Part shown: positions 12,340 to 24,208 of the stretch, one piece after another
Layout of the letters: each line of letters begins with the position of its first letter
Numbering within the stretch: position 1 is the first letter of the stretch
Origin: Agrocybe praecox
Taxonomy: Eukaryota > Basidiomycota > Agaricomycetes > Agaricales > Agrocybaceae
Assembly: GCA_964017145.1 (NCBI GenBank)
Contig: CAXHKQ010000353.1
Span: 1 to 54,546, forward strand
DNA length: 54,546 bases
Reading direction: 5' to 3'
Notes under the pieces: generated by a model
What the model was told of the DNA's origin: nothing
What the model saw: the letters and a program-made list of their open reading frames with translations, nothing else
Databases searched by the model: none
Position numbers and translations under genes: made by a program

Positions 12340-13228
12340 TCACAATATCCACCTGTAACGCTGCAATGTTTCTAGTTTCAGCGGACGGGAAGTCAAATGG
12401 ACGCGACATACCAATTCTTCGACCAGGACATGCTCACCGCGTACATCAAACGAGAGCGTGCATAGATCGAAGTAGCTCCATGCCCCGTGTAAAGGGCGTT
12501 GGTTGAATATTATCGGAGACATGCGCGAAATATATTATGCACCTTCTGGGTCTCCCATGAACGTATGATATGGAAATTGCTAGAGTTTCTTGTTCGAATT
12601 ACGGCGATTCGACCTATTTCAAGTAATATTAGCCATAAAAGACCGGAAGAGACTAGAAATAGAAAAAATTACGCTCAAGGCTCCTATGAACCTCGGGGCC
12701 GCCGTCCTCTGTGGCGGTACTAGATTCGAATAAGCCTGTACTTCCGTTCAAAAATCATCTGTGCACCAATCGGAGTCGTCACGAAACATGCACTTGGTGG
12801 GGTAGATCCAATAACTCCAGGATGAGTGGCCGGGTAGGGAAACAGAGCCGTCCTGACAGTACAACCTCATCGAAAACATTATTTAGTTTGCTGAAAGGTT
12901 CGCTGTCGTCCAGACTGGACGAGGGGGAACAATACCACGATAAACCTGCGACCATTTCCGCGGTCCAGCCAGGGGTCGTGCAGGTAGAAGAAATATTGTC
13001 TAGGTTCTCAAAGGAAAAGGTGCTTTTCGGGCAAGATGAACTTAAGGGAGAAAAGGAAGGCGACGCATCGGGAAAACTGGTATGTGATTGGGGGGGAGAG
13101 CTATGAAAATTGGCACATGGGGAGTCGATATGGAATATTAAATCCGAGAACGTAGTGTATCGCACGGCAGAAAACAGAGGCCCTGACATTGCAAGCGCAC
13201 CGAGACGAGGGGCCACTTTACGAGGCAT
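12340..13228 (-). CDS. Hypothetical protein, tentative
   Basis: Unrecognised. A 149-codon open frame starts with MPRKVAPRLGALAMSGPLFS at 13228 and runs to 12779, with mixed hydrophilic and acidic composition (for example SKLNNVFDEVVLSGRLCF) rather than the low-complexity look of a shadow frame. It ends close to possible donor sites. A second minus-strand frame (12340-12522, containing LHGAWSYFDLCTLSFDVRGE) could be a further exon. No conserved domain, start context or splice chain confirms it. It may be a lineage-specific gene, a decayed gene or a chance frame. Confidence 0.25.
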
Positions 13229-13713
13229 AATGTGAAGGCGATCCTGCGGGACAGAATATTGACCGCTCTATATCAAAGGCAATAATTGCATTGCGGCAAA
13301 TGCAAATGGTTTAGCACAACTCACCTTTATTCCCTGCTCGAACCCATTATCCTACAGCCATTCTTCGGAGTTCATTGTGATAGATACTTTGTCGCTGCCG
13401 ATGGGCAAGGGCGGGCACGCAAAGCTCTGCGTGTACATGGCAGTGTCAGGGAAATCAACTTGTTTATCGTTTGGGAAACTGTGTAACAAGTTTGTGTATC
13501 GCGAGTTACTGTTGGCATATGGTGCTCCCGAATCCGACGACCAATGAAGTCAGGACAATGTGTGCAATGTGTGGTTTTTGTGTACTCTTGGTGTACTCAC
13601 CGTGGATCAATGGGTTGAAGTTGGAGATTAGGAACTAAATTCTGGTGGACTGGCTCAAGCCCATGTGTGCTCCGCGAAAGTAAGGAGCTCCCATATGAAT
13701 CGATGACGACTGT

Positions 13714-13730
13714 GGGGGGGGGGGGGGGGG
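13714..13730 (+). repeat. G(17) homopolymer
   Basis: Seventeen consecutive G residues in a spacer. This is a likely slippage or sequencing-error site and could alternatively form a G-quadruplex-like structure. Confidence 0.8.
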
Positions 13731-14371
13731 AAAGAATCACGTGACTGACGGAGGACGCGTCCCAAACTCAAATAAAGCGCGTCGTTGGGAGCCATCCTCC
13801 AAGGACTTGAATGTTTTAGATGCCCCAGGCAAACCGGTGCGGCTTCCAAACGGCTGTACCAAACATTGACAAGAAGAGGTGGGTGGGAGCAAAAAAAGGA
13901 CCCGAGAGTAGCGAGAAAGCGAGAAAGGCGAGCGGTGATTTTTTCGCACTCGAGCAGGAAAGAGCGACGAGATGAGATAGAATTTCAGGTAAGGGTATAT
14001 ATTTCTATATTGAAATTTTTAGGAGCGCTAATGAAGATCTGAAGGAGCCATCCAAGAAGGACGTCGATCTTCCTTCCTGGACATCTTAATACTTATCGCG
14101 GAATGACGGGACACGTTATCATTCATTTATGGACCCCAAATCTAAACTTTTACGTCCCTCTACTTGCACTTGCTTCTTTTTCGCCAATTTGCGGCAATGG
14201 GCCTGCTGCACACGGGACGTGAAGCCTACTAATATGAGACTCCGCTTGGGCTTTGCCGAGCAAATTGCGATGACCATATATTTCCTCCTACTACATGTCT
14301 CCTCCAAGAAAGTAGCATACAGTCAGCCCAGTCTATCCATTTCTTTAATCCTATTTGCCAACTATTTTCCG

Positions 14372-16583
14372 TCAATTTATTTTCTTAGACGCGAATAAGT
14401 CGAAGCACTCGTTTGATCGGAGCTTGAATTCACATCCGAACGGCTTTGGACATCTGGAATATAGTTCAGTTGCCTAGATTGTACAGATCATAAGAGCAAT
14501 TGGAAGTACCTAACCAAGTGTTCATCAAACTGGGGATTTACTTCTTTGCGATCCGTATTGGATAGATTGAAGCACTTTACGATCATAGCCACGGCTATAA
14601 AAACCGAATCCTGGGCCAGATCTCTACCGGGGCAGAGGCTGAAAGACATATAAGATAAATAATCAAATATATGTTAGAGTACGTGCCGCCTTCCAAACCC
14701 AAACGCCCACTTGGACGGATCCACCGCACTTGATGTTCTGTCCAAAAACCTCTCCGGTAAGAATTGTTCTGGGTCATATTTATCGTCTTTCTGGTATGCG
14801 ATAGACCTGTAATATTATTTCACCTCAGTTCCTGGGAGTAATAGCTAGTTAAAGTGCAATGCACCCACCAGACGTTTGGAATAAGTATAGTTCCCTCTGG
14901 TATAAAGTACCCCTGGTAGAAATCGTCTTTGGCCGTTCTTCTGGAAATAGCTGCATCGACGGGGATTAATGCATCAAAAGAGACTTTTTTGCAGTCAGTT
15001 GAACGCACAAAGCGGAGCGAGAGGCTGCCATCTCATCGCTTCTTTGATAGAAGCGCAAATGTATGGAAGTTGGGGCATGTCGGATACCACGGGAAGACGG
15101 TGGCCAATGACGCAGTCAATTTCTTCCTGAGCAAGTTTCTGTTTATCCGGATTAAGCATCATTGCCAAGATAAAAGTTATAATCGTCGCATGTGTCTATG
15201 GGCCTTTTGAGTTTTCTTCATTTCTCGTATCAATTTTTAGAGACAGACCGACTCTCCTCCGGCTACATACATGTCAGCGTTTTCAGAAAGGATTAGCGGC
15301 GGAAACATACCTCCGTATAAGGATCCAGCAGTCCATTTTATTAAATGATCGGAGGCGTCGTCAGCGTCTTTCGATAACAGTAGATCTCTCGTAAGGGAGC
15401 GCTTCGCGACTCCGGCCAGCTATGTATTATAAGAATCACCTGGCAGGTAAGAGAGACGCTATGAAACTTACCATATCCCTCTTGACATGATCATATGGCA
15501 GGGTCACCAGCGTTTCAATCATGTGGCGCCCTATCTTTGCTTCCTTTTGAAAATTCAGGTTCAGCCATGACGGCAGATACTTCACTAGCGTAGTTTATAA
15601 TTGGAACGGTTAATGACCTTGTTCGCTAATGATTGTGATGATGATACACGCTGAAATGCTTACTAGCAGGAAAGAAATCGCATAAGAAGGCGCCAGGGAT
15701 GGTAGACCGGGACACAATGTTCATCGTTTCTTGCGCCTGTCTGACATAGCTAATGAAAACGTGGAAATTGTCAGTGGACCTGAGCGGTTGTTGGATCTGC
15801 CAGGGTAATATATAACTGACGCATGATCTACTGTGGTTATTTCCAGCCCGTATGTTATTGCGAGAATGCCCCTTGTGGCGTACCTTTGCAGAATTGATCA
15901 ACAAGGCAGCATTTTTGTGAATAGCTTGAATGATACTACTGACAGACGAACCGAGTCAAAGAAGATTTCCGGTTTGCTGAGTAAATCCGAGCACAATAGA
16001 CCTGCGAGACTCTCCTGCACGCCGTTATACTTCTTCACAGAGGATGCACGAAGTACGGTATTAGACAACCGTCTATGAACACGCCATTCGGGACCATATG
16101 AGAGAAGGGGTGTGCTCTAGGAAGGAGACTGAGTGATTAGAAGTACTAAAGATGGGGTTGAATTTAAATCCTGACTTGATCGAGTCCCATAAGCTCTCCT
16201 ACAACTGTGAAGGTAGGACGGTGCGAATTGATGCTACCGCGTGTAACTAGAAGATCTTCAATGACTTCCAATGAATTAAGAGACAATACGTTGATTCCAG
16301 CTCCGTGAAGGCGAACTATATCCCCTAAGAATGTGTATGAGGATATGGAAACTGGGAGAAAATTACGAATATACCCACCATAATGCTCCTGATACTTGCA
16401 TAGTAACTTCCTTCTTTCGCCTCCAAGAAGGCGGGATATATTCCCAATGATAGGGAGCGCTTTAGGACCAGGTGGATATACCATTCCCTTGGAGCGACGG
16501 ATATATTTCACGTAGTTTAACAGGTAGTAGGCCCAGATTACTAGAGCCACCAGTAAGCACGCCAAGGACAAAACCGTGTACAT
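14372..16583 (-). CDS. Cytochrome P450 monooxygenase (first copy)
   Basis: Heme-thiolate monooxygenase of the fungal group annotated as O-methylsterigmatocystin oxidoreductase-like; substrate unknown. The start at 16583 is followed by a membrane anchor ([20 protein letters not shown]) and the proline hinge [13 protein letters not shown]. Spliced segments include [40 protein letters not shown] (C-helix WxxxR), [18 protein letters not shown]-helix [20 protein letters not shown], and K-helix [12 protein letters not shown] (ExxR). Then follow [20 protein letters not shown], the PERF motif as PERF in [10 protein letters not shown], and heme loop [14 protein letters not shown] with the Cys ligand. 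It ends [20 protein letters not shown]. About ten introns; the one splitting the heme loop (14639-14686) requires a GC donor. No broken motif is seen, so it is probably functional. Confidence 0.88.
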
Positions 16584-18072
16584 GATTATAGGAAAGATCG
16601 AGGGAGTTCAAATACCATCTTCTCTCGGTCCTAGTTATATCGTTTCATCTGGCTCTTGACTAAGGATCGAGCTTCTTTTATCATGGGGCCAGATGCTTGA
16701 TATCTGAGCGAGGATCATCTGAGGATGAACAATAGAAGCCGCCGCTTCTGCAGAGCTTACAAGGTGTCGCAACACCGTACGCAGTGTGTATAGATACCAA
16801 GATAGTTAGAAGACATCTGGAGCAAATGACAACCTATTACCTAGTCGAGCATAAGCATCTTAGCTTAGATACCATACCTTAAGCTGACGCCGCTTCATCG
16901 AATCCCTTACTTTGGGCTAGCTAGACTATACGACGTCCCACGTGGGACAATTCAATCAATCATTTCAATGCAAAAACACTACAAGGTTCACCGATATTTG
17001 CTGTTGAACAACATGTTCATCCTCCCTCTGTGTTGTCGGATTATTCTTAGGTATATGTTTGACGAATGCAACCTCAAATTTGCTCACGATTCACTGTTAC
17101 TTCTCACAGGTTTCCAAATTATCAATAATTTCACAGGCTTCTTCATCAACTACTATTCCCAGATCCTTTCGCCAAACCAGACCCAATAAGAATACGCTAA
17201 ACCCAGTCGATAAATGACAATAAGTACGCGAGCGAAATCCATCTCGTAGTGTTCCAAAAAGCTTTAGAAGTTGAGGATTGCACGCATAGAATTTAACAGG
17301 TATGTCGAAAGTCCACCTGACCAAGGGTATCACTTATAATTGAAAAATCTGGCGATTCCTATATTTTCTCACCTCTAGACCTGGTATGTACCATAGTGGC
17401 ATCGAGTTTTACTCTAGGAGTTTAGTAACGCAGACAGCGCAGTGCTCAATGGGAGGGTGTAAATACTCTCCCATGGTTTCTAGATTAGATCAGATCAGAT
17501 CAGATTATGTATGCCAGCGCATCGCGTAATTTTACATGGCCGATACATCCACTCCTGCCTGCAACCACATTGCGTATTTCTGCTTGATGCATTTCGAGTC
17601 AGACTAGTAGAATCCTCTACCAGCTCAATCGTCTGCTCTTGGGCGCCCACCCGGATGTTATGCAGTTGAATATAGATCGAACTGAGGTAGCTGGGCGGGG
17701 AAACGTGTTGAACACCCGTGGAAACAGTCAAGTGAAGATATATCGCTCAGACATACACACGAACTCCCTACTGCGTAATGCCTTGATTACACGGGGTAAC
17801 GGGCACCACGAAGTCCCAATACAAATCACCATCATGATGGGCTGCTTGGGTCTTATGCTCCCCGGCTGTCTCGGACTATGATCTTATCTCTTCAGCGTTG
17901 CTAGTTTGGAACGGTGCGAAACTTCATTCGTATTCGAGTCTATATTTATAGATTAACAATCATCTGCGCCAGATTGTCTGGTCTGCTTATAAAGACCCTT
18001 GAAGCTATCTTTTGATCAATCGCTCATTATTCCATCCCACACCTACAGATTTTCATTGCACGCAAAGAAAAC
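16584..18072. other. Divergent intergenic region, P450 / ketoreductase
   Basis: About 1.5 kb separating two divergently transcribed enzyme genes, so it presumably contains both promoters. TATA-like TTATAAAG lies about 85 bp upstream of the reductase start. A short GATCA-type microsatellite occurs near 17487-17506. No gene is seen. Confidence 0.5.
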
Positions 18073-19486
18073 ATGCCTATCGTTGAGCCGAACCAGTCAA
18101 AACTTATCCTAGTCACAGGGGCAAATGGGTATATAGCAGCATGGATCGTGAAGGATCTCCTTGATCAAGGGTACAGAGTTCGAGGAGTCGTACGCTCAGA
18201 AGCGAAGGGGAAGCAACTTCTGGAGACCTCCAAAGATCACACCGATAAGTTGGAGTATGTGGTAGTAGAAGACATGACAAAGGTAAAATGAATGATAGAT
18301 GCATGAAGTTATACGTTTCTCATTCTGCTTGTAGGAAGGTGCATTTGACGAGGCCGTCGCATCAGTAGACGCGGTTCTGCATACAGCTTCTCCTGTCACT
18401 GTTTACACTGAAGAGCCAGATGGTGAAAACTAATACGTTCTTCCATGGTGTTTGGAGGTTAACTTCATTTCATTTCACGTAATCAGAGATGATCAAACCA
18501 GCCGTCGAGGGTACCTTGAGCGTCCTAAAGAGCGCGTTGAAACACGGGTATGTTGCTTCATTGCTTCATTCTTAGATGCTCATTCAAAATTCCGCTCAAG
18601 GGCAAACATAAAGCGAATTGTCATAACCTCTTCCAGTTCTACCCTTCATCGTATGGTAACAGAGCCAACGACATTCCAGGAGACTGACTGGGCGGACGGG
18701 TTCATACAATACGTCAAGGCGGCGGGTAGCAAAGCACCCTTCATCATAAAGTACCTTGTCTCCAAAACTCTAGCTGAGCGAGGCATGTCCATTTTGAATC
18801 TATGAAAGCTTTCGGCGTACCTTACGATTGAAACCAACAGCTGCTTGGGAATTTTACGAGCAACACAAGAGTGAAATAGGGTGGGACATAACAACCATCT
18901 TGCCCCCTCAGGTTTTTGGAGTAAGCTATCCATTCGCTTACCTTGTCGCGAAGCGGCAAGTTAAAGTACATTTCTAGGCTCCTTTGCAAGCGTTCAAAAC
19001 GCCTAAAGATCTCCCAAAATCGCTCAGCTACTTTTATGAGGCATTTTGTGTCGATCAACCAAGAGCAGTGGTGGAGGCAGAGAGACCATTTGGCTGCATT
19101 CACGTAAGGGACGTTGCTGATGCACACATCAAAAGTTTGCAAAAGGAAGCTGCCGGCGGCCAGAGGATCATCATCGCTTCTGGAAGTACGACCTGGCAAC
19201 TCCTTCGTTCGTATTTGTTTCTTCCCGTTTATGGCTTGATTTTTTAACAAAATCTCTCTTTGTAGGCGATCAAATTTATGAGCGACACACCGACTTAGCA
19301 TCAGCGGGCAAGCTTTTCCGCGGGTACCCGGATGTTCCAAGCATCTTGTTATTTTTTTATAACACGGAGAAGTCGAAAGAAATATTGGGGATGAAGTACA
19401 GAACCGTCGAAGAGATTTCTGAGGATACACTAGAGTATATCAAGTCGCGTGGCTGGCTCGTTGAAGGTCAATTCAGCAGCGCTTGA
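18073..19486 (+). CDS. Extended SDR ketoreductase, dihydroflavonol-reductase-like
   Basis: NAD(P)-dependent oxidoreductase of the extended short-chain dehydrogenase superfamily, acting in the cytosol, typically on ketone or aldehyde groups. The N-terminal Rossmann motif reads LILVTGANGYIAAWIVKDLL (GxxGYIA), followed by YRVRGVVRS, which contacts the cofactor phosphate in relatives. Later come VDAVLHTASPV, KRIVITSSSSTLHRM (active-site Ser region), catalytic YxxxK in KYLVSKTLAERAAWEFYEQH, and the substrate-lid part DITTILPPQVFG. Then FGCIHVRDVADAHI leads to the end, YIKSRGWLVEGQFSSA. Seven exons join in frame: 18073-18282, 18335-18422, 18487-18547, 18601-18782, 18841-18920, 18978-19206, 19266-19486. 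The fourth intron (18783-18840) begins GC rather than GT. Length (about 340 aa) is usual for the family. It lies 465 bp left of the KDZ element. Confidence 0.9.
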
Positions 19487-19950
19487 ATACTTGGTGCAGT
19501 TTGCGGGACCGCTCACGAGCGTAACAGATTTCAGTTATTGATTCAAATTTCGTATACTTTATATAAAAATCAAAATTTGAAGAACATAAGCTGGTTTGAA
19601 TTACGCACGACTTCCGAGAATTACTATTTAATCCAACGCATACCTACTTAGCCTTACTACCACTTATGGACATGAACGCGACCAGACGCGACGTGTAAGA
19701 AACATGCACGTGATACATTTGATGGTCCTTCGGCCTTGTATTAGGCCCCCGAGGACACGGTAAGAATTACTTCACTAATCACACCTCGTGCCTTGGTCGA
19801 ATATTCTCCAGCTTTTACAGTAGTATTTTAAAATTTGGATAACACTCTTACGACATTTCTTGTGGCGGCTTGATCCTTGACTCGATCAAACGTGCAAATA
19901 GCAGCCGTTGGCCCCTGATTCCGATCCTCGACAGACAGGTACCCATGTTA
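19487..19950. other. Spacer between ketoreductase and KDZ element
   Basis: AT-rich downstream region of the reductase. No gene is seen. The last bases before the element read TTA, so a TA dinucleotide abuts the left inverted repeat. Confidence 0.5.
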
Positions 19951-21846
19951 CAGTGTATCGTATACAACGATAAAAAGAGGCACTACAGTGTAGGGTATCC
20001 AACGGTTCACAGATTTCTGTAAACCTTTCTATTGTGAGTGTATAGTGGTAGTAGGTAGGCTAGGGGGTAGGGTATTGTGGTTGGACGCGCAATCTGGGGG
20101 GGATGGGGACGGTGCCGTAGGGTGCAGGAACGCGGTGCCACAGGGTGTAGTAGAATGGGGGGATGTATATTTGCGGGTTGGTATTTGTACCGGTCGTGGT
20201 AGGATCAGAATTGACGCGGATTAGCGTGGTTTGCCAAAACACGCGGAACCAGTATGAACCGTAGAAAAGGGACGCGGGGAGGGTATCGTGATTGGGAGCG
20301 TGGGGACGCTATAGGGGCGGTGGGGATAGGATAGGGGAATAGTATATATGGGGGTTGGTATTAGCAGCAATCGCGGTAGCCCCCAAAATGACGCGGATTA
20401 GCGCGGTTTGCCAAAACACGCGGAATCGGTGTGAACCATACAAAAGCGACGCGGGGAGAGGAAATTGCCAAATACAAGACGCGGGTAGAGGAGATTGCCA
20501 CATACGACCCTGGATAAGTAGAGTAGATTAGATCATGTGTTTCTTTTATATAGAATTTGTATTGATTTGAGTGCTATCTCGTCTATACTGTACGTGAAAT
20601 AAATTGCCACCTTTAAATCTACCGCGTCTTTAGTGGTATTGCTTCGAATGCTGTACCCCAATTAAATTCCCACCATTGAGTTTTGACTGCTCTTGAGTGA
20701 TATCGCGTTAATGCTATACCACAACCAAGTTCCTACTTTTGAATCTAGCGCGTCTTTCGTAGTATTGCTCTAATGCCATACCCCAACTGTCAAATATCGG
20801 CTTCTTTGGTGATATCACGTCTATATTGTAAATTGTACGGGTCTTGAGTGTTTCTGTGCTGTAGAATAATAGGACGGTGGCAATTTAGGTAAGTACATTA
20901 TAGACGCGACATCACTCAAGACGCGAAGATACAAAAGACGCCCGGAAATGAGAATGGAATGTGGGAATATAGTTGAGGTACAGTATAAACACTATCACTA
21001 AAGATACAATGGTTTGAATTTAGGTGGGGTGAAGTATATACGCGAGAGCATCCAAGTGAGGTGAAGTATATACGCGAAAGGATCCAAGACGCGCACCCAA
21101 TATGACTCCAGGGGTAGATGATATGGGGGAAGTAGCGTTTGAAAAGGTGGGCGAGGAGTATCTGGAGTGTTGGGATCTGCCCATGCCTTGGATGAAGTTG
21201 TGATTCGCGGTGACGAGCGACTCTGGACGAAACCTGGAACGGGGCTTGTCGTGCTTGTTTCCAGATCCATTAATGTAGATATCCTCTGGTAATATCGCGT
21301 GTATGTTGTACCCGATCACTCTAGAATACAATGTGTGAATTTAAGTGGGGTGAAGTATATATGCAACTTGGAGCATTGAAGACGCGAGAGCATTGAAGAC
21401 GCGAGAGCATTGAAGAAACGCATACCACTATGACTCGATGGGTAGATGATATGGGGGAAGTAGCGTTTGAAAAGGTGAGCAAGGGTATCTGGAGTGTTGG
21501 GATCTGCCCAGGCCTTGGATGAAGTTTTGATTCGTGGTGACGAGCGACTCTGGACGAAACCTGGAACGGGGCTTGTCGTGCTTATTTCCATATCTATTCA
21601 TGTAGATATTCTTTAGTGATATCGCGTGTATGTTGTACGCCAACCAAATTCCCACCGTTGAATTTACGCGTCTTGGGTGATATAGTGTTAACGCTATACC
21701 CTAACTGAATTATACGACCCTTGGATGTTACGCGTCTTTAAATCCGCGTCTTTGGTGATATTGCATTTGTATTGTACGCCAACTAAATTCCCTCTGTTGA
21801 TTTCTATTGGTCACCGATTTCGCGTTAATGCTACATTCCAACTAAT
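19951..21846 (+). repeat. Left terminal inverted repeat of KDZ element (1896 bp)
   Basis: Matches the reverse complement of 39664-41560. The only difference I noticed is one G: CCAACGG here versus CCAACGGG on the other side. Inside are direct repeats at several scales: two copies of about 130 bp near 20150-20290 and 20335-20475, two copies of about 270 bp at 21017-21297 and 21333-21607, and many 70-80-bp units built on CGCGTCTT, GATATCGCGT and CAACTAAATTCCCACC. Small open frames within it are duplicated accordingly and are not believed to be genes. Confidence 0.93.
21017..21607. repeat. Tandem pair of about 270-bp direct repeats inside the left TIR
   Basis: Copy 1 (about 21017-21297) and copy 2 (about 21333-21607) share the block from GGTGGGGTGAAGTATATA through the GACGAGCGACTCTGGACGAA region to the ATGTAGATAT region, with scattered substitutions. 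They differ more from one another than the two TIRs do, so this duplication predates the current insertion. The mirror pair is in the right TIR. Confidence 0.8.
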
Positions 21847-23715
21847 CCTGTTAACGCTATACCCTCACTGAATTGCGATCTTGGATGTTACGCGTCTTTA
21901 AATTCGCGTCTTTGATGATATTGCGTTTATATTGTACGCCAACTAAATAACCGCGTGTTCGTTAGTGTCGCGGCTGTCCTTATGAAATATATTTCTCTGA
22001 GATTCTAAACTATAAATAGAAGATATAAACTGTGATAGAATAAACACAATTAAATTTAACCCGGGTCCTTTGGCTTTGTTTTGACGACACGTGTTAGTTC
22101 GTTTTTTTTTAAAACCAGCGCGTTTCTTTCCTCCTTTTCATTCTTCCTCCCCGCTTTTGACATCGTTTTTTCCCATCAACTCCAACAATGCCTTCTGGTG
22201 GTGCCCCTTTTACCGACCCTGCCGAATATCTTCGCGCCATCCAGGATTGCGAAACAGTGATTTCCCGGGCATTGCTCGCTGAAAGTGCAGATATGGTGGA
22301 GGTTTTGAAATCCGAGCGACAATCTTTGGTAAGTACCTCTTCATTAACATTTTTCGTGTTGAAACTAATCTATTTTTAGGGTAATATTATGGCAACCCAG
22401 CGGACAAACGCGCTTCCTGCCGAGTCCTTAAACCCGCCATCTTTCTTGTGGCAATTCGTAACTGATTTTGCCAGCGCGTTCACCGCCGGACAGGCCAACG
22501 AGGCCTTTCGCCAAACGCAGGCCAAGGCCTATCACCAATTCCGACATCAATTCGACGCCGTCGCGCCTGTTCCAAAATGCGTACCCACACCCACACAAGA
22601 CGCGGCTATTTTGAATCACGCAATGTCACGAATGAGCGTGGACCGAGCGCCTGATCCTTCGCGTGTTGGCAATGCAAACCAACCGGAACACAGTTGGAAT
22701 GCTTTGCCTTCGGACGATGAAGATTACGTGCCTCCAACGGACAGGAAAAGAAAACACGAGGAGATTCAAGAGGTAAAACCCCCCACGAAAGCGCGATCGC
22801 GTCGACCAGTGGACGCGAGCAAGAAGAGAATTCGCACTGACCCGCCGACCTTGTCCTGCGACCCGAAGAGGCAATATCCCAGGCCATGCCGGCAATGCGA
22901 CGCAAAGAAATTGGATTGCGAAGTCCGGATGCCGCACAACATTCCCTCAACCACAAAGCCCGCGAGCAATCCAACGTGCGTGCGTTGCAAAATCCACAAA
23001 CAGCGGTGTTCCTGGGACGCGCGTGCACTCGCGTCCACCGCCGGAGTTCAACCTGACAATGACGAAATAATGGCTGCGCGTCGAAAAAGAGAAGGCAAGT
23101 CACCACTACCCCCGAAGGCACCACCAGTGCCGTTAGCGTCCGAGGGATCGACATCCAAAGCCCCGCCCGCGTCATCTCCCTTGCCACCCGCCTCCGCGCG
23201 TCCCACACCGCAAGTTGACTCCGGGTCAAGAGCACCATCCGCGTCGACATCCACCGCTCCTCGCGAGTCATCTACATCCATGCCCCCACCTCTCTCGCGT
23301 CCTCTTCAACTTTCTGTTTTGATGCCTCCTCGTGGATCGCAGGGAAAGGAGCGCGAAAGCGGAGAGGAACGGACTCGCAAAAAAGCAAAGCACGGTAAGA
23401 TATAAAAAGCGATAAATGGGTTATCAGCGATGTGGAAGACTCACCAATGACTTTAGAAAACGCGCCCTCCACTACCGCGCCCTCCACTACCCCCGAACCA
23501 GTTGATGGGCTCACCGCGTCCGCTACGCACCCCATTTCACAGACGCGAGTTGGCAACGACGCATTTCGCGTCATTGACCAAACGCCGGCACTTTTGGAAC
23601 GCATCAAGAAAATGGAACACGCGGCTGAGTTGGTCAATGCCAACTTTCACAAGATGTATGCCCAAGTCGTGGGACAGGAGGCCATCAATCTAGAGTTGAC
23701 CAGGCGTGTCTCCAA

Positions 23716-23720
23716 CCTGG
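23716..23720 (+). repeat. Target-site duplication CCTGG (left copy; right copy 30155-30159)
   Basis: The five bases before the left LTR and the five after the right LTR are both CCTGG. A 5-bp duplication is normal for Ty3/gypsy integrases and fixes the element's ends. Confidence 0.95.
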
Positions 23721-23771
23721 TGTCAGGGCAACACTAAGATCAGTGTGACAAGGCCACCAACAAAGACAAAG

Positions 23772-23807
<36 letters not shown>

Positions 23808-24194
23808 AGAGAGAGAGACACTCAATGGTTCTAAGAGATCACACCAATGATAGTGGATATCCTAAGAGATTGAAGCTGGGGCTACAGCTACATACATGTC
23901 CAGTATATATACCCTACAGCTATTCTAGAATATTCCTCCATGACATCATAGAAAGGAATGATGAATAAGGCAATGACATCATAAAGAAAGTAAAAGAATG
24001 ATGTGGAATGATGTAGAATGGATGAGGCTATGCTCATGGGAAATTAAAATGATAAGTATCTAATCAAATGATAATCAAGAGATAATCAAGAGATAATCAA
24101 AGATATGAAACAGATAAGATATCTACACATCTACAAAAGGGAAAAATGCGAAATAAATATAGAAAAATAAAGAAAAATAGGGGAAACCCTGACA
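23721..24194 (-). repeat. 3' LTR (474 bp)
   Basis: Starts TGTCAGGGCAACACTAAG and ends AAACCCTGACA on the plus strand. Contains a (GA)n tract at about 23774-23804 and three tandem AGATAATCAAG units near 24068-24102. Same length and, line by line, same sequence as 29681-30154. Confidence 0.96.
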
Positions 24195-24208
24195 TCACCC
24201 CCTCTCTA
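24195..24208 (-). other. Polypurine tract of the chromovirus
   Basis: On the element strand, immediately before the 3' LTR, the sequence is TAGAGAGGGGGTGA. This purine run is the expected primer for plus-strand DNA synthesis. The pol stop codon TGA is its last three bases, so coding and priming signals overlap. Confidence 0.75.

Larger units (their letters stand above)
11446..14371. other. Intergenic, mostly without recognisable genes
   Basis: A 2.9-kb stretch between the second DUF6534-type gene and the first P450. It contains one weak minus-strand gene candidate (12340-13228), a 14-bp direct repeat (GGGCATACGGTGTC at 12007-12020 and 12027-12040), and a G17 run. Other open frames overlap on both strands and look like chance. 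Confidence 0.45.

Noticed and set aside
20060..21655. Short open frames in the left TIR, mirrored at 39855-41450
   Set aside because: They are products of repeat units without start context or domains; duplicated copies follow the DNA repeats rather than a conserved protein.
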